Notes: generated from the letters alone by a model not told the origin. Shown: positions 11,301-23,427, numbered from the stretch's first letter. The stretch is DNA of 64,000 nucleotides from Henricia sp. BOLD:AAB3569 (GCA_037783545.1 JBBELK010001244.1:124001-188000); one strand, 5' to 3'. Translations and numbers: made by a program.

Positions 11301-13861
11301 CGAACTTAAATACATCCAACATATGCGGATAAGTTGCGTGCACGTCATTGGCGTGATTATTCCATTCTGCCATAGACTACTAAAGTGCGACATCAGTTGC
11401 CATGGTAATTGGGTCTAAACATTCACTGGTAATCTGCTAAAACACAGGAAAACAGTTCACTGGTTTTAGTGTAGACCCAAAAACCATGGCAACACACAAA
11501 GGGTGATGTTTTCACTTTAGTGCTCTATTGCAAGTCGCCATTTTATTATTTTGATGCACATGTTTGTTTGTTATTTCTTTGCTCTCATATACGCGCCGCG
11601 AGCATGCGCATTCCTAATTGTGAACAAAATTGCAGGCCAACTTTGAATGAAATTAAATTTGACATGGCGCAGAAGCACGACATTTGAAACCGCGCCGTGC
11701 TATACTGCCGCACTAAATTGAGTTAGCACGGCAGACCCTGTCCAGCTAAATTCTTCTGCCGTGCCGAATTCAATTTGCTGAGCCAAATGGTTTCATACAT
11801 CGTACTTGTGCCGTGTCAATTTTGTTTTTAAATTCGACACGGCACAAGTACGATGTTTGAAACGGGCCTCCGAGACAGGATTATCAGTAAACTGATACAC
11901 AGGTCAAAACATAGACACAAGAAATAGTCCAAAATGCAAGGATCTTATTATTACCTACGTCATGTTTCTTTATTACGTACAAATGTACAATATATTTCAT
12001 CATCGCTTTACTGCACTTATATCACAAGGAATACAATTAACTCATTGCAATGCCCTGATACATTATCAACATTTTTCTGATATAAGGTTGATTTTGACAA
12101 GTCTCAATTGTTACACTGTTTCTATACACGGTTTGTTTTTACGCTCTGTGGAATATTGTAGGGTGTATGCAGATTTTTTTATTTAGGGTATACATGCATT
12201 CCGCTTGATTGATTTTGTATATGATTAGACAAATTAGCATACTCATGTATATTCTTCCTCGAAAATATTATCTGTGTTGCTGAAATGACCCCTTTACTGC
12301 GGAAAGACTCACCTGCATGACGGATACACCTTGACACAAGAATAGGTGAAAACAGTTATTTGAATTTTTTAAAATCCCAAACGCAACATACTCAAATCCC
12401 TAACTTAAGTTTGATCCCTGCATGTTCATGTACTTGTTGAATCCAATGTAAACTATACAGTAATATGTTGGTTTTTGTTCAGAGTTAACAGCTTTGGTAT
12501 GCAGTAACGTCCAGTGTGACAACAAGTGTGACTTTGGTTACAAGATTGATGAGCTGGGATGTGACACGTGTGACTGCAAGGCCCCGCCAGGTAAATGAAG
12601 AGTTTCATCGCAAAACGCTATCCATTTCGGCATTTTGAGAAAACTGCCATTTTGTATTACAACTAAGCACTGCAGTCAATGGCAAACTTCAATAAGTAAA
12701 ACAGTTTTTTTGTGGGATATAACACAGTTTGCAAATAATCTGTTGACAAATGTATAGGACACCAATCAATAATTATCTCAATTTATTTTGGAAAGGCGTT
12801 TAGCGATGAAACTCTTCAAAGTTACAGAATAAATTGCCTGGTCAATAACAAACGTGTGGGACATTTAATTTTAAACACCAAACATTTATAAACTCCTCAA
12901 AAAAAGGTTCGGAAAGTCAAGTTTGACTGACGATTTCTCTCTTGTTGCAAAATAATTGTCCTTGAATTTTATATCATGAATGTTATACGATGATGTGTCA
13001 TTTGTCATTTGTTATGATTAAGCAATTGGGGGATGTGCAGCACAGCTGAATATGGGGGCGGGTGTAAAGTGAAATGTCACAAAATGCATTGCTATTGTCA
13101 AAAAGTGCATTGACACATTCCCATCCTCCAAGCAAAAGGGGAATGCACTGCATGACAATAGCAGTGAATTTTGTGACATTTCACTTTCCACCCACCCCTG
13201 TATTCCGCTACACTGCACATCCCCCAATTGATTAATCATAACAAATGACACATCACTGTAAAGAGGGATAACAGGGTTTTTTAATGATGCCAAATTCAAG
13301 GGAAATGATTTAGTAACAAGAGAGAAATCGTCAGTCAAACTTGACTTTCCGAACTTCTTTTGAGGAGTTTAGATACCGGTACCACTTTGATACCATATAA
13401 TTTGTCATATTTTTCTCATTACCATTCTGAAATTTCACACTCTTAATCCAAATATTTTCAAGGATATCTTCTAAAAACCACTGATGTTTTGTAAACTAAT
13501 TTATCCGTTCCATAAAGCAGTGCAGTGATTACACCAACCTTTTTGCTTCCACATCCAAATTGGAGATTGCAAATTTCCCGTTTTCTTCCCATGGATAGTA
13601 TTTTGGGGAGGTATTTTATATGCTTGTTAGGTTAGAACGAAATCTATTTTCTGGGCAAGCTTCTCCAAGTTGGGCTAGTTTCAGCTTGCGTGATGATGTT
13701 CGCTGCCAAACGTTTCACGTCAGATTTACGTTTCGTTCGCATACTTTTTCTCTCTTTTTCCAGACAACTACGTCAAGAGTTTAAACTTCTACTGCCGAGA
13801 AGTCTGCAAGTTCTGCACGTCGTCAAGCAAGCTGACCTGCCCCGATGAATGCGACTGTTAA
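5387..13861 (+). CDS. Secreted Kunitz plus antistasin-like Cys-rich protein (6 exons)
   Basis: Coding exons 5387-5456, 9083-9244, 9950-10034, 11042-11079, 12483-12590 and 13764-13861 join in frame to 186 aa; every intron is GT-AG. Residues 1-19 form a signal peptide (core VLGVMLLVGCVWA). Exon 2 is one complete BPTI/Kunitz domain with cysteine spacing 8-15-7-12-3 and the motif GGCGGNANNF. Kunitz domains normally block serine proteases; here the P1 residue after Cys2 is His, not Lys or Arg, so trypsin-type inhibition is doubtful. Exons 3-4 are Cys-rich. Exon 5 has the antistasin-like spacing CSNVQCDNKC-DFGY-GCDTCDC. Exon 6 is another short Cys-rich unit ending CDC-stop. The gene is probably an extracellular inhibitor or defence/venom-like protein. 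Exon boundaries are well supported; the biological target is unknown. Confidence 0.85.
6522..6990. repeat. 61-bp satellite in intron 1
   Basis: About 7.7 near-identical 61-bp units (for example AAGAGCGCCACCAAGTGTGG) in tandem. The near-zero divergence suggests recent expansion. Confidence 0.95.
7401..7690. repeat. Two tandem ~140-bp units
   Basis: The block beginning ATGTAATTTCGGATGGCCCA occurs twice head to tail, with small differences including a short insertion. Intronic. Confidence 0.85.
8572..8845. repeat. 88-bp tandem repeat, three copies
   Basis: The unit starting AATGGAAAACCATCCGTCCC recurs at about 8572, 8661 and 8749 with essentially no differences. Intronic to the Kunitz gene, about 240 bases before exon 2. 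Confidence 0.95.
11194..11868. mobile_element. 675-bp foldback element in intron 4
   Basis: The left end GGCCCGTTTCAAAAGTCG and the right end TTTGAAACGGGCC are inverted repeats, and further internal pieces (GACACGGCA-type) are also mirrored. No transposase frame. No clear target-site duplication seen. Confidence 0.65.
12145..12365 (+). repeat. Dispersed repeat family B, copy 1
   Basis: Shares TTGATTGATTTTGTATATGA, GATTAGACAA and AATAGGTGAAAACAGT with 41275-41400 and 55690-55830. Non-coding. Confidence 0.7.
12889..13371. mobile_element. TA-flanked foldback MITE, copy 1
   Basis: The inverted ends AAACTCCTC and GAGGAGTTT are each flanked by TA. Subterminal GGAAAGTCAAGTTTGACTGA is mirrored at the right end. 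A second copy is at 34222-34702. The TA duplication fits a Tc1/mariner-type non-autonomous element. Lies in intron 5 of the Kunitz gene. Confidence 0.8.
13372..13660 (+). repeat. Dispersed repeat family A, copy 2
   Basis: Directly follows the foldback element. Carries all family landmarks including CATAAAGCAGTGCAGTG and GGGGAGGTATTTTATA. Ends about 100 bases before exon 6 of the Kunitz gene. Confidence 0.8.
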
Positions 13862-15873
13862 ATCTACCGGGCATCCCCCAAAAATTATGTTTGCTAGGAT
13901 AGGGCGACAATTTGTGTGTAAAAAAGCTATATTAGGGACGACACGCTCAATAGGAAGACAATTTGGTGTCGCCCTAATATTTTTGAGATTAAAAACCATT
14001 TGTTTTAAAATCGAGAACCATTTTTATTAGGTCTAGAACCGTCTCTCTTAGGTCTGTAACCATTTTTGGAAGCTTTGGGTAGAGAAATTTGGTGTCAATT
14101 TGAGTGATTCCTCCCAAAATTTTGGTGGTCCCCGGGGAAAGGCTTCCCGAATTGTCGCCCTATTGCTGCATCCAGGGTTATTACAATAACAATAGGTTGC
14201 ATGCTAAAAATAAATACTATACCGGTATAGTCAAACTGTCCACCATTGCTTTATGTAACTGGATAAATTAGTTTACAAAACATCGGTGGTTTTGACGATA
14301 TCCTTCAAAATATACCGATTGAGAGCGCAAAATTTCAGAATGGTAATGAGAAAAAATATACAATGTAACTACTCTGTTCAATTACTTTTATAAAACCCTA
14401 TGTTTTTAAAGGAAGGGACAACACTTGCAAAGGGTTTGCATAACTCTGTATGCGTCATGTAAGTCGCCATCTTGTAAGGCGCTCGGACCCGAGAGGGCGT
14501 CAGGACACAACAGATTTTTACATACTTCACAGCATATGGGAGTTGGGAAACAAGGCACCAATCTTGACGTCATCCATGCAATCATTGCATGGTTGACGTC
14601 ATCATCCCTTTCAAAATTTCAAATATGGCGCTGCACAGTTGCAGAGTTTATCATCAATATTAATTGGGTTGCCAACGTTGAAAACAAGATTCTCTGATTC
14701 TCATGAAGGTTTATGCACTGGCAATACATCGGTAATATTTTTGATTAAATTTGTCGACAACTTCAAACAAGTGTAGTCCCTTCCTTTTTAGCTAATACAA
14801 ATTTGCATATTCATGAGCAAAGTTGTGATGTCACATTAGGTAAAAACAGGGGAAAAAAAATCCACTATTTTCTCCAACTTGCTGAAACGTTTTCCAAGTT
14901 CCTTGGTCGTTTGGTTTTAATTGTAAGCTATGGACAAATATGGAGATGGAAACTGCAGAATTTTGCCACGATTTAATTTGTTTTCTTATGTTTTTTTAAA
15001 CTTTTGTCTTGTGTGTTCCTAATGTCAGATGCCCTCTTTCTGTGAGTTGTCTGAGAAGACATTTTCAAAGTCGAAACACACTCTTTTCGTCAATTTATAT
15101 CAAAATGAACAATAATGTCTTCCTGAATAAATAATATCTCATATGCAGCAAAAAGCACTGTAAAGTTGAGCACATGTTTTTAAATGATTTTAAATGAGCG
15201 TGTTCAGATTTTTCAAGAAAATAGATTTCGTTTTAACTAAACAATCATATAAAAGTAACATGTGTACGCACGCTTTATTAATGCTCGGTGACAGAAGACA
15301 AACCGGTCTTTTTCCATTGTCTACGTCGTATTAAGCATGTGCACTTGAACTCGACGTACACAATAGAAAAGGTTTGCTTGCTGTCACAGGTACACGTTTA
15401 ACAAAATCTCACATAAATGTCCGTAATGCGAACTAGGGATGGGAATTTACGGTTAATTCAGAAACCGGTTTGCAATTCTTTCAAGTGTCGGTTAACCGTT
15501 CGGCCGATACCAAAGATAGTTGCTGGTGTTTATATATGCAATGCAATGCACACAATACCCCTAGGCCCCCAAAATAATCTTTTAACCTTGACCTCATATA
15601 AATTTATTATTTTAGCTTAATGAAGTCATTAAAAATAACCCTCTGAATTTTTTTGTAAATTCGGGTTTCATTTAAACGTTTGGCAAAACCGGTTTTTAAT
15701 TGTTTTCGGTTAAACAGTTAAACGTCCCATCCTACCATGCCTACCCAAAACAGAAGTTTGCCCTAATGAGCAAAAAGATGAGACAACAATCATACGGTTA
15801 AACGGTTAAACGTCCCATCCTACACAAAACAGAAGTTTGCCCTAATGAGCAGACAGATGAGACAACAATCATA
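13862..15873. other. Intergenic, convergent gene ends
   Basis: Lies between the 3' ends of the Kunitz gene (+) and the Ly6-PAN gene (-). AATAAA at 14209-14214 could serve the Kunitz gene. A reverse copy of repeat family A is at 14215-14360. Positions 14770-15200 match, inverted, part of 53455-54030. Two ~60-base direct repeats around AACGTCCCATCCTAC lie at 15715-15870. No gene seen. Confidence 0.5.
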
Positions 15874-18800
15874 CTAAACCCGTTTGTAGATTTCGCTTCC
15901 CAATTGAGACTGTAATTTTGACGATTCATAGCGTCCATTTCCCAGAAAGCAACGAAAGGACGCGTCATCGAAGGCAAAGAATTCACAGCCGTCATGATGA
16001 CTGCATTGCAATGAGCAATGGACTATGGTGCGAGATGACACGACGTCCCCAGATGCTGTTGGTAACACGGTGTAGTGTGGATCCGTTAGAGCATAGTACC
16101 AACTGGAATATTGCCAATCTGCGCAGGAAAAATGCCAATATTGCAATTTGAACGAAAATAATTTGCAACGGGGCACGACATTTACAACCAAGCTCTATTT
16201 AAAGCCCCTGTTTACTATTGGGAATCTCCAATATCAGAAATGTTCACAGATTTGCGCCTAACTTACACAATATAAACATGATGACGGTAGAAAACTTCCC
16301 CTGAAATGGTTTTGTCTGAAGTGCTATAGTCTGAGAGAAATGATTAAAACAATTATCTTTTGTCTCATGAGACGAGTATTATTGTTTTTAATCCCCCCGA
16401 TTGCCCATAAAAAAATCGTTCAAGATTTTGGCTTTTTCATAAATATGAAATGACCAAAGAGGCCGACACTTCCACAGGGGAATGTCACTACATATCTATT
16501 TATTCACAATAAGTACGGATTACTCTAATGGCCATAAACCAATGCTGTGCGATTGCTTTTAACCCCACAGTTTAAACTGGTTTTTTGACAATATCCTTGA
16601 AAATATGTGGATTGGGAGCGCAAAATTTGCGACACGTACCTGTACTGCTGTTTGAGTTGCCTGGCTGTTCAGTCGTCATGTCTTGTGTTGTGGGATGCGA
16701 CATTGATGTTGTAGGTCCAGTTGATGAATCCGACTGTAACGTTGTCACACCTTGCATCACGGTGGTTGCTACTGACGTTACACCACTGGTTGTAGCATCT
16801 TGTTGTGACATTGATGTTGCAGGTCCAGTTGATGATTCCGACTGTAACGTTGTCACACCTTGCGTCACGGTGGTTGTTACTGACGTTACACCACTGGTTG
16901 TAGCATCTTGTTGTGACATTGATGTTGCAGGTCCAGTTGATGAATCCGACTGTAACGTTGTCACACCTTGTGTCACGGTGTTTGTTACTGACGTTACACC
17001 ACTGGTTGTAGCATCTTGTTGTGACATTGATGTTGCAGGTCCAGTTGATGAATCCGACTGTAACGTTGTCACATCTTGTGTCACAGTGTTTGTTACTGAC
17101 GTTACACCACTTGTTGTAGCATCTTGTTGTGACATTGATGTTGCAGGTCCAGTTGATGAATCGGACTGTAACGTTGTCACACCTTGTGTCACGGTGTTTG
17201 TTACTGACGTTACACCACTGGTTGTAGCATCTTGTTGTGACATTGATGTTGCAGGTCCAGTTGATGAATCCGACTGTAACGTTGTCACATCTTGTGTCAC
17301 AGTGTTTGTTACTGACGTTACACCACTTGTTGTAGCATCTTGTTGTGACATTGATGTTGCAGGTCCAGTTGATGAATCAGACTGTAACGTTGTCACACAT
17401 TGTGTCACGGTGTTTGTTACTGACGTTACACCACTGGTTGTTGCATCTTGCTGTGACGTTGGTGAGGTGATTGTTGTGATTAGGTGATCTCCGCTGTTAC
17501 AAAGACCCACGTCACAACAGTAGAAACAAATAGATTCGACCAGCCCACCGGGGCGACAGTCCGCAGCGTTCTGGCTTTGCTTGTCTAGGCACCAAGACGT
17601 TTCCCTGCATTCCTTTTTGACACGGAACAAGCCGGTTTCTTCTCTCACTTCGTTCATACACCCCTGTAAGTTATAAAACAGGTGCAATATCGATAAAGTT
17701 GTCTAAAAATGGTTTTCTTCAAAACAAAAAAAGGCCTTTTTCTGCAAAAAAAAGGCTTTTAAAGGTTGAACACATGATTGGTAAACCGTTACAAATAAAT
17801 TCATCTCTCTGTGTGATTGAAGATATGCATGATTAAAACCAACCTGAGTAAAAGTCAGCTCCGTACTTCTGAGAAAACAGTCAAAAACTGTGTCATTACT
17901 ACTTCGCCCCAAACCACTTAGCCCTAGAGCCACTTCGCCCTGAACCACAGCCTGTACACGAAGTGGTTTTTGGACAAATCGTTTGGGCAAAGTGGTGTTT
18001 GGGTGAAGTGGCTTTTGGGCAAAGTGGTTCTTGGGCGAAGTGGCTTTTGGACAAAGTGGTTCTTGGGCGAAGTGGCTTTTGGACAAAGTGGTCCAAAGCG
18101 AAATGGTTTTGGAGCGAAGTGAATTTTCGTCTCATGAGACGAAAACTAATTGTTTCACTCATTTCTTAAAGACTATAGCACTTTAGACAAAACCATTTCA
18201 GCTAGGGAAGGTTTTCAACCATCATCATGTTTATATTGTGTAAGTTATGTGTATGTAAATCGATCTGTGAACGTTTCTGATTTTCGAGATACCAATCATG
18301 TATTCTACCCTTAAGTCGCGCAGGCTAGGTCAATTTTTCTCGACCATAAGAAGAAATCTGGGGCAGATCCTCGCTCATTAAAATACAAAAATACAATGGA
18401 AATTCCAGGCGAAACACGGACATTCCAGGCGGTATCTGGGCACCATCAGGAATTTCCATTGTGTTTGTGTATTTTAATGAGCGTGGATCTGCCACAGATT
18501 TCTTCAGAGAAAATGCCATAACCTACTCAGACACATCTTTCTTTGACAGTTTTTATAAACTTTTGCCTTATAACCAGGGCGATTGTATTTTTTTCTTCTA
18601 TTGTCCGAAAATTAAAAATAACAAATAAATAAATATAGTCGCCGGGTTCTCGATTCCGGCAATGGACAAGGGAGACGTCGTGACACATGCACAAAGCCTC
18701 AACACGTCCTCACTGATTGGGATTGGCTATTACGTGAGCTTAACAAGCCCTACAGAGGGATAAACCCTTCAATGGGATAACTATACCCCTCGAAATATAT

Positions 18801-20740
18801 CTTGACCCTATCAACCTACCTCATCTACACCACAGGAAACCGGCGTGCCTGGATTGCAGTTGTCATTATCGGAATCGCATTCGTAGCAAGTAATTGCTGA
18901 TAAAAAAGAAAAAGGAGTATTAAATTATTACATACTGCATGGCACAAATCTCGGATATCTGCCTCGTCTATACAGCTCTCTATCACCCTGGTGTTAAAGT
19001 GTTTAAAAATGTTCACCCATCTTTCCTCAGATCAACCAGTTAAAGGAGCATTTCCATTCTTTTCCAAAGGAGTGTGTCCTGATCACATCTTTGACACCCC
19101 ATTTTTCCATGGGTGTTGATATTTTGATACCGTATCATTTTGTCATATTTACCATTTTGAAATTTCGTGCTATCAATCTGTACATTTTCAAGGATCGTCA
19201 AAAAAACACTGATGTTTTGCAAACTAATTTATCCGTTCCATAAAGTAGTGCAGTGATTACACCAACCTTTTTGCTTTCACATCCACATCCCATGGATAGT
19301 ATTTTGGGGAGGCATTTTATATGATTGTTAGGTTAGAACACGCTCCTTTAATACACAGACAATAAAAGGATTCTGTGCAACCTTGGGACTGTGAATTATG
19401 TTATAAAGATTTATATTACAAAATTATTACAATCTTACCTTTTCCATACTTGACAAAACACAGCAGTACCAGTACCTGTGGAAAGGATGAAAATTACATC
19501 AGTGCAAGAAATAAAAAATAAATAAATCTTCCACTTAACATTGTGTGGACCGACACTAATTCCTTACTTCGTGTAAATTACTGTTGCCTGCTGTCGGACC
19601 ATCGAACTTGTCATTCGCCATTGGTAAGCCCGGTGGTCGAGTGGTTAAGACCTCTGCCTAGTATGCAGGAGGTCGTGGGTTCGAGTCCTGCCCATGCACG
19701 CTATGAGATTTTACCATGTTATTGAGGAACGCTCTTAGTATAGTGCATTTCCCAACAGGACACTGCCATCTGGGAATCACCAGAACTATTTCGCTTCATG
19801 TAGGTGGCTGCCTGGCCAAGGCACACAACCCTATCAGCAGTTAGATTGTGGCAATCCCCCTGCAGGGTACTCCTGGCGCTGTTGCCATTATTACCGCTGC
19901 CATCAGGGAATCACCAGAACTATTTCGCTTCATGTAGGTGGCTGCCTGGCCATGGCACACAACCCTATCAGCAGTTAGATTGTGGCATTCCCCCTACAGG
20001 GTTCTCCTGGCGCAGTTGCCATTATTACCGCTGCCATCAGGGAATCACCAGAACCATTTAGCCTCAACTATATAGGTGGCTACCTGGCCAAGGCACACAA
20101 CCCTATCAGCAGTTAGATTGTGGCATTCCCCCTACAGGGTTCTCCTGGCGCAGTTGCCATTATTACCGCTGCCATCAGGGAATCACCAGAACCATTTCGC
20201 TTCAACTAGGTGGCTGCTGGTCAGGCGCACAACCCTATCAGCAGTTAGATTGTGGCATTCCCCCTACAGGGTGCTCCTGGCACTGTTGCCATTATTACCG
20301 CTGCCATCAGGGAATCACCAGAACCATTTCGCTTCAACTATAGGTGACTGCCTAAGGCGCCCAACCCTATCAGCACTTAGATTGTGGCATTCCCCCTAAC
20401 AGCTCCCCAAATATTGCTTGGGTTGTCAAGGCAATTGAGATTAAGTGTCTTGCCAATGGACACAAACACATTGGCACAAGTTTGGCTCGAACCCATAACC
20501 TTCCGATCACGAGCACGGCTGTATACCCACTAGACCACACTATATCTTTGTGTGTTTGTTTTAGTTCTGCATGTTTTGTGAGTTCATGTTTTCAACAGAA
20601 AACGGCAAAGACATCTTCCAAGATGATCTTTTCCATGGCAAGTTGTACTAAAATTTGACGACTATTTTCAAAACCACATCAGATGCAGAACAGTGTGATT
20701 CGATATATACTACACTCACCAATACAAGTTGAGACTTCAT
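15874..20740 (-). CDS. Ly6/uPAR - mucin repeat - PAN/apple protein (5 coding exons)
   Basis: Coding exons, 5' to 3' on the minus strand: 20740-20720, 19475-19439, 18896-18820, 17663-16640 and 16118-15874, joining in frame to 467 aa with GT-AG introns. Residues 1-19 (MKSQLVLVLVLLCFVKYGK) are a signal peptide. Residues 23-101 form a Ly6/uPAR three-finger domain, starting CYEC and ending CFYCCDVGLCN. Residues ~108-375 are seven 36-aa Thr/Ser repeats (SQQDATTSGVTSVT type), likely O-glycosylated. Exon 5 (residues 387-467) resembles a PAN/apple domain (IVHCSLQCSHHDGCEFFAF, then RCFLG) and ends KRV-stop, with no membrane or GPI segment. It is probably secreted. The exon 4 donor and exon 5 acceptor share the same phase, supporting the fusion. 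A transcript ending within exon 4 (stop downstream of the donor) is an alternative. Confidence 0.8.
16700..17460 (-). repeat. Coding 108-bp minisatellite (mucin-like), seven copies
   Basis: Seven in-frame 108-bp units inside exon 4 of the Ly6-PAN gene. They differ mainly at one position after TVTQ (C, D or G) and in the last two copies. The alternating D/G variants imply expansion by multi-unit steps. The antisense frame is also open throughout because the unit length is a multiple of three; I do not regard it as a gene. Confidence 0.95.
17900..18120. repeat. Short AAGTGG tandem repeat and hairpin in intron 3
   Basis: Imperfect units of ~20-35 bases built on GGGCAAAGTGGCTTTTGG, followed by a CGTCTCATGAGACG palindrome. 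A related block, with the neighbouring TTAAAACCGACCT-type sequence, is at 26690-26910 downstream of the fibrinogen-related gene, so this is a dispersed element with an internal minisatellite. Confidence 0.8.
18345..18515. mobile_element. Foldback element in intron 3 of the Ly6-PAN gene
   Basis: The ~55-base arms beginning AGAAATCTG and ending CAGATTTCTTC are inverted copies containing CTCATTAAAATACA and its mirror, around a ~50-base loop. No coding capacity. Confidence 0.75.
19080..19345 (+). repeat. Dispersed repeat family A, copy 3
   Basis: Carries CATGGGTGTTGATATTTTGA, TTTGCAAACTAATTTATCC and the other family landmarks. Located in intron 2 of the Ly6-PAN gene. Confidence 0.8.
19624..19702 (+). 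repeat. tRNA-derived SINE head
   Basis: Has a polymerase III A box (GGTCGAGTGGTTAAGAC) and a B box (GGTTCGAGTCC) at tRNA-like spacing. The flanks do not fold as a complete tRNA, and the same sequence recurs degenerately near 3165, so I read it as a SINE head rather than a tRNA gene. Confidence 0.65.
19766..20400. repeat. ~134-bp tandem repeat, about five copies
   Basis: CCATCAGGGAATCACCAGAA recurs at about 19766, 19900, 20034, 20172 and 20304 (spacing 132-138). It lies in intron 1 of the Ly6-PAN gene, just after the SINE head, and may be an amplified SINE tail. Confidence 0.9.
20470..20546 (-). repeat. tRNA-derived SINE head, antisense
   Basis: On the minus strand an A box (TGGTCTAGTGGGTATAC) and a B box (GGTTCGAGCC) are spaced as in tRNA. 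It faces the head at 19624, so the ~134-bp repeat array is bracketed by two inverted tRNA-like heads. Confidence 0.55.
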
Positions 20741-23295
20741 GTTTTCCCAAGCCACACTCAGCAAACCTATCTGTCAACAGAGCAGACGTTAAAATTGTGA
20801 TGAGATGCACGTACAATACTTTAAACATTTGACTACTTAAAGTACTTTAATTTTGTATTCTTTATTTCATGAATTTCCCCATATCCAAATCAGCTACATG
20901 TAAACTAAATGCATGTTAAAAAGATCTTTGGATAATATTGATTTAATTTTACATATATTATGCCCCTGTCCTACTATTGATCTTAAATAACTTATTTTAA
21001 TTTTCTAACAGATTTAAACCAAAATTTCAGATCATGTAAACACGACCTGACAAATTTTATTGTTTGAGATTTAAAAGCCATACGAATAGGTGATCTTTGG
21101 AGATTTAAATAGTTTCGTTATTTTTTCCCATAAATGGGGCCACTTTGGATGATTACTACCGTTAACATTTTGATAACAAGTAAGCTTTTAGATAATCATA
21201 ATAATTCAGACATTTGTTAGGGTAATTACCAAACATGTAGACTACCAGTATAACACTCAGACCAACATAACTACAGTAAGTTTAAAGGCACAGGCTCATC
21301 AGCAATGCGCGCGCGCCAAATTCGTGCTCGAAACACGCAGCTCTATGCCTTTGCTATGGAGCTGCGTATTGCGTGGCACACATTTGGCGCGCGCGCATTG
21401 CTGACGAGCCTGTGCCTTTAAGAGGTTACTAACGGAATGCTTACCTGATATGTGCTGTGCTGCTTACAGATGTACCGTAATAACCATCTAACGCTGGCGC
21501 GCAGTTTGAACAAAAAGCAGGCAGTTTGAGGAAACAGTACAAGCGAAATGGAACAATTGATTTGAGTTGGCGCTTCGTGCCGTAACCAATAACCAAGGTT
21601 ACAATGAGTCGACCAAAGTTGAACTGTTTTTAATTAATATTGGTGCCAGGCAGTCACTGGAGCGCAATTAAATTGACGTGGGACACAATGTACGTATGTG
21701 AATTGATCCGACTGCTATTGTAATTGAATGGACACTACACTAATTACAGAACAGGGTTTGTAGTTCTAAACATAGTGCCAATGACACTATCGATTGATTG
21801 TATGAAGCCGTTATTACTAATTATAAAGTGTACTGTTAATTATATACATGTAGGTCGTTCAGGCGAGGGGATATCTCCAGAGCTAGCTACATGTAGCTCC
21901 ACCACAAACTCCCGCCATTTGAACGCAACTTACCGGTAACTCCCCCTCCGGAGCTAGCTCCGGAGCTAGCCGTTCCCAGATTAAGCACCGAAAATTTGTG
22001 GAAATTTGTGGGGATAGCCCAACTTTTAGCACAGCGGGGTTTCTTTTATGACTTAGCTCCACCGTTATTTACCGACTGAACGCAACTGACCTCGCTCTGT
22101 GGCATCTGGTCAATATTTGTTATCCATTAGCTCCTTTCTGCTCCAGAGTTATCATCACCATTTGAACGGGAGGGCATTTCGGACTACAACAAATTTACAT
22201 GTACATGTAGCTCTAGTGAACCCCCATTAATTAACCGTAACAAATCTTCCCAAATCAATATGATTTTGCATACATGTACATGCTAGGGAGTTAGGGTTAA
22301 TTGGTTTGTGGCGAACTAATAAGTAGCCCAATCTTGTTGAATGCATCGAAAACTAGTTATACAACAAATGCAACATTATACTGGCAGAAACAAAATGTTT
22401 TGCGTACATATGTAAGTTAAAGTCTCCCAAAATGTTTTTTTTTTTGGTGTTTTTTATTCCAAGCAATTAAGTCAAGTTGACATGAAGCCAACAGCTTCAA
22501 CAGGCATGTTTTTAATCGAAACAGGGTTGAAAGTGACGTGCGCACTAACGCTAAATATAGTTCCTTTTTTTTGGGCCTTTAATTATAATGATTTTACATT
22601 TCATTGAAAAAGAGACTAGGGCCCCCCCCCCCCCCCCCCCCACCCCCCCACCCCCTTAAAGGACCCATGAAATATTATTTTTATTACACAAAACCCATGT
22701 TGTGTCGTCAGAAAGAATTTGTACACACGCTCCATGTAATCTAACTGCGCATGCGCAGTAGCGAGCTCCCTCAGCATTCTCAACACGTCATTCCCACCTT
22801 TAGCCTTATACATGTACTGTACTATTGTCAATACGGTAGCGTCACCACGCCATTCTTGCGTTTTGCTCTGATGAGTGCAAGTCAAAAAGTGCTTTATCAT
22901 GTCTTTGTCTATACTTAATTCTATTTTCCGATTTTGCGGTACCAAACACTGAGTTTGTTTAGTATGTTATTTACAACAATCCCAACAAGTTTGTTTGCGT
23001 CAAAAATGGATCAGTAGTTACTGTTTGAAATGTAACACTCTTTTTTTCTTTTTCTTTTTTAACTGGGGGTTTCCTCCATGACTAGCAATAAACAGCGCCC
23101 TCGTCTGTCAAGAAAATGTTAAAGTAGAGAACATGTCACTTCTTTTTGAAATAAAAACAAATTTGAGTTTGCCCCTTTGTCTACAGCAGTACGTTTGATC
23201 CTTTGATTTGTGTATAAAACCAGCTGATTGATAATTTTCATTTCACTATTTAAACCTTTTATAAATTCTATGTATCCTAACGTATGTTTATCTAA
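20741..23295. other. Intergenic region upstream of the Ly6-PAN gene
   Basis: Between the Ly6-PAN start codon and the fibrinogen-related cluster. Holds one TTAA hairpin element (separate entry), a short CGGAGCTAGCTCCGGAGCTA palindrome near 21950, several ACATGTACATG runs and a poly-C tract at 22623-22645. No gene recognised. Confidence 0.5.
21282..21421. mobile_element. TTAA hairpin element, copy 1
   Basis: A ~140-bp near-perfect palindrome: left arm AGGCACAGGCTCATCAGCAA, right arm its mirror, with TTAA at both ends. No coding capacity. The TTAA target fits piggyBac- or Kolobok-type transposition. Confidence 0.9.
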
Positions 23296-23427
23296 TTAAA
23301 GGCACAGGCTCGTCAGCAGTGCGCTCCCCAAATTCGTGCCAAGAAATACACATAGCAAAGGCATGGAGCAGCGTATTTCGTGGCACGAATTTGGCTCGCG
23401 CGCATTGCTGACGAGCTGTGCCTTTAA
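23296..23427. mobile_element. TTAA hairpin element, copy 2
   Basis: Same family as 21282-21421, TTAA at both ends, with small deletions in both arms. Confidence 0.9.

Noticed and set aside
16585-17487. A 300-codon plus-strand frame opposite the mucin repeat
   Set aside because: Antisense shadow of the 108-bp coding repeat; the minus strand has signal peptide, Ly6 domain and matching splice phases.
22616-22945. 109-codon minus-strand frame ending in a Gly run
   Set aside because: The end is the poly-C tract; the remaining sequence matches no family I know.
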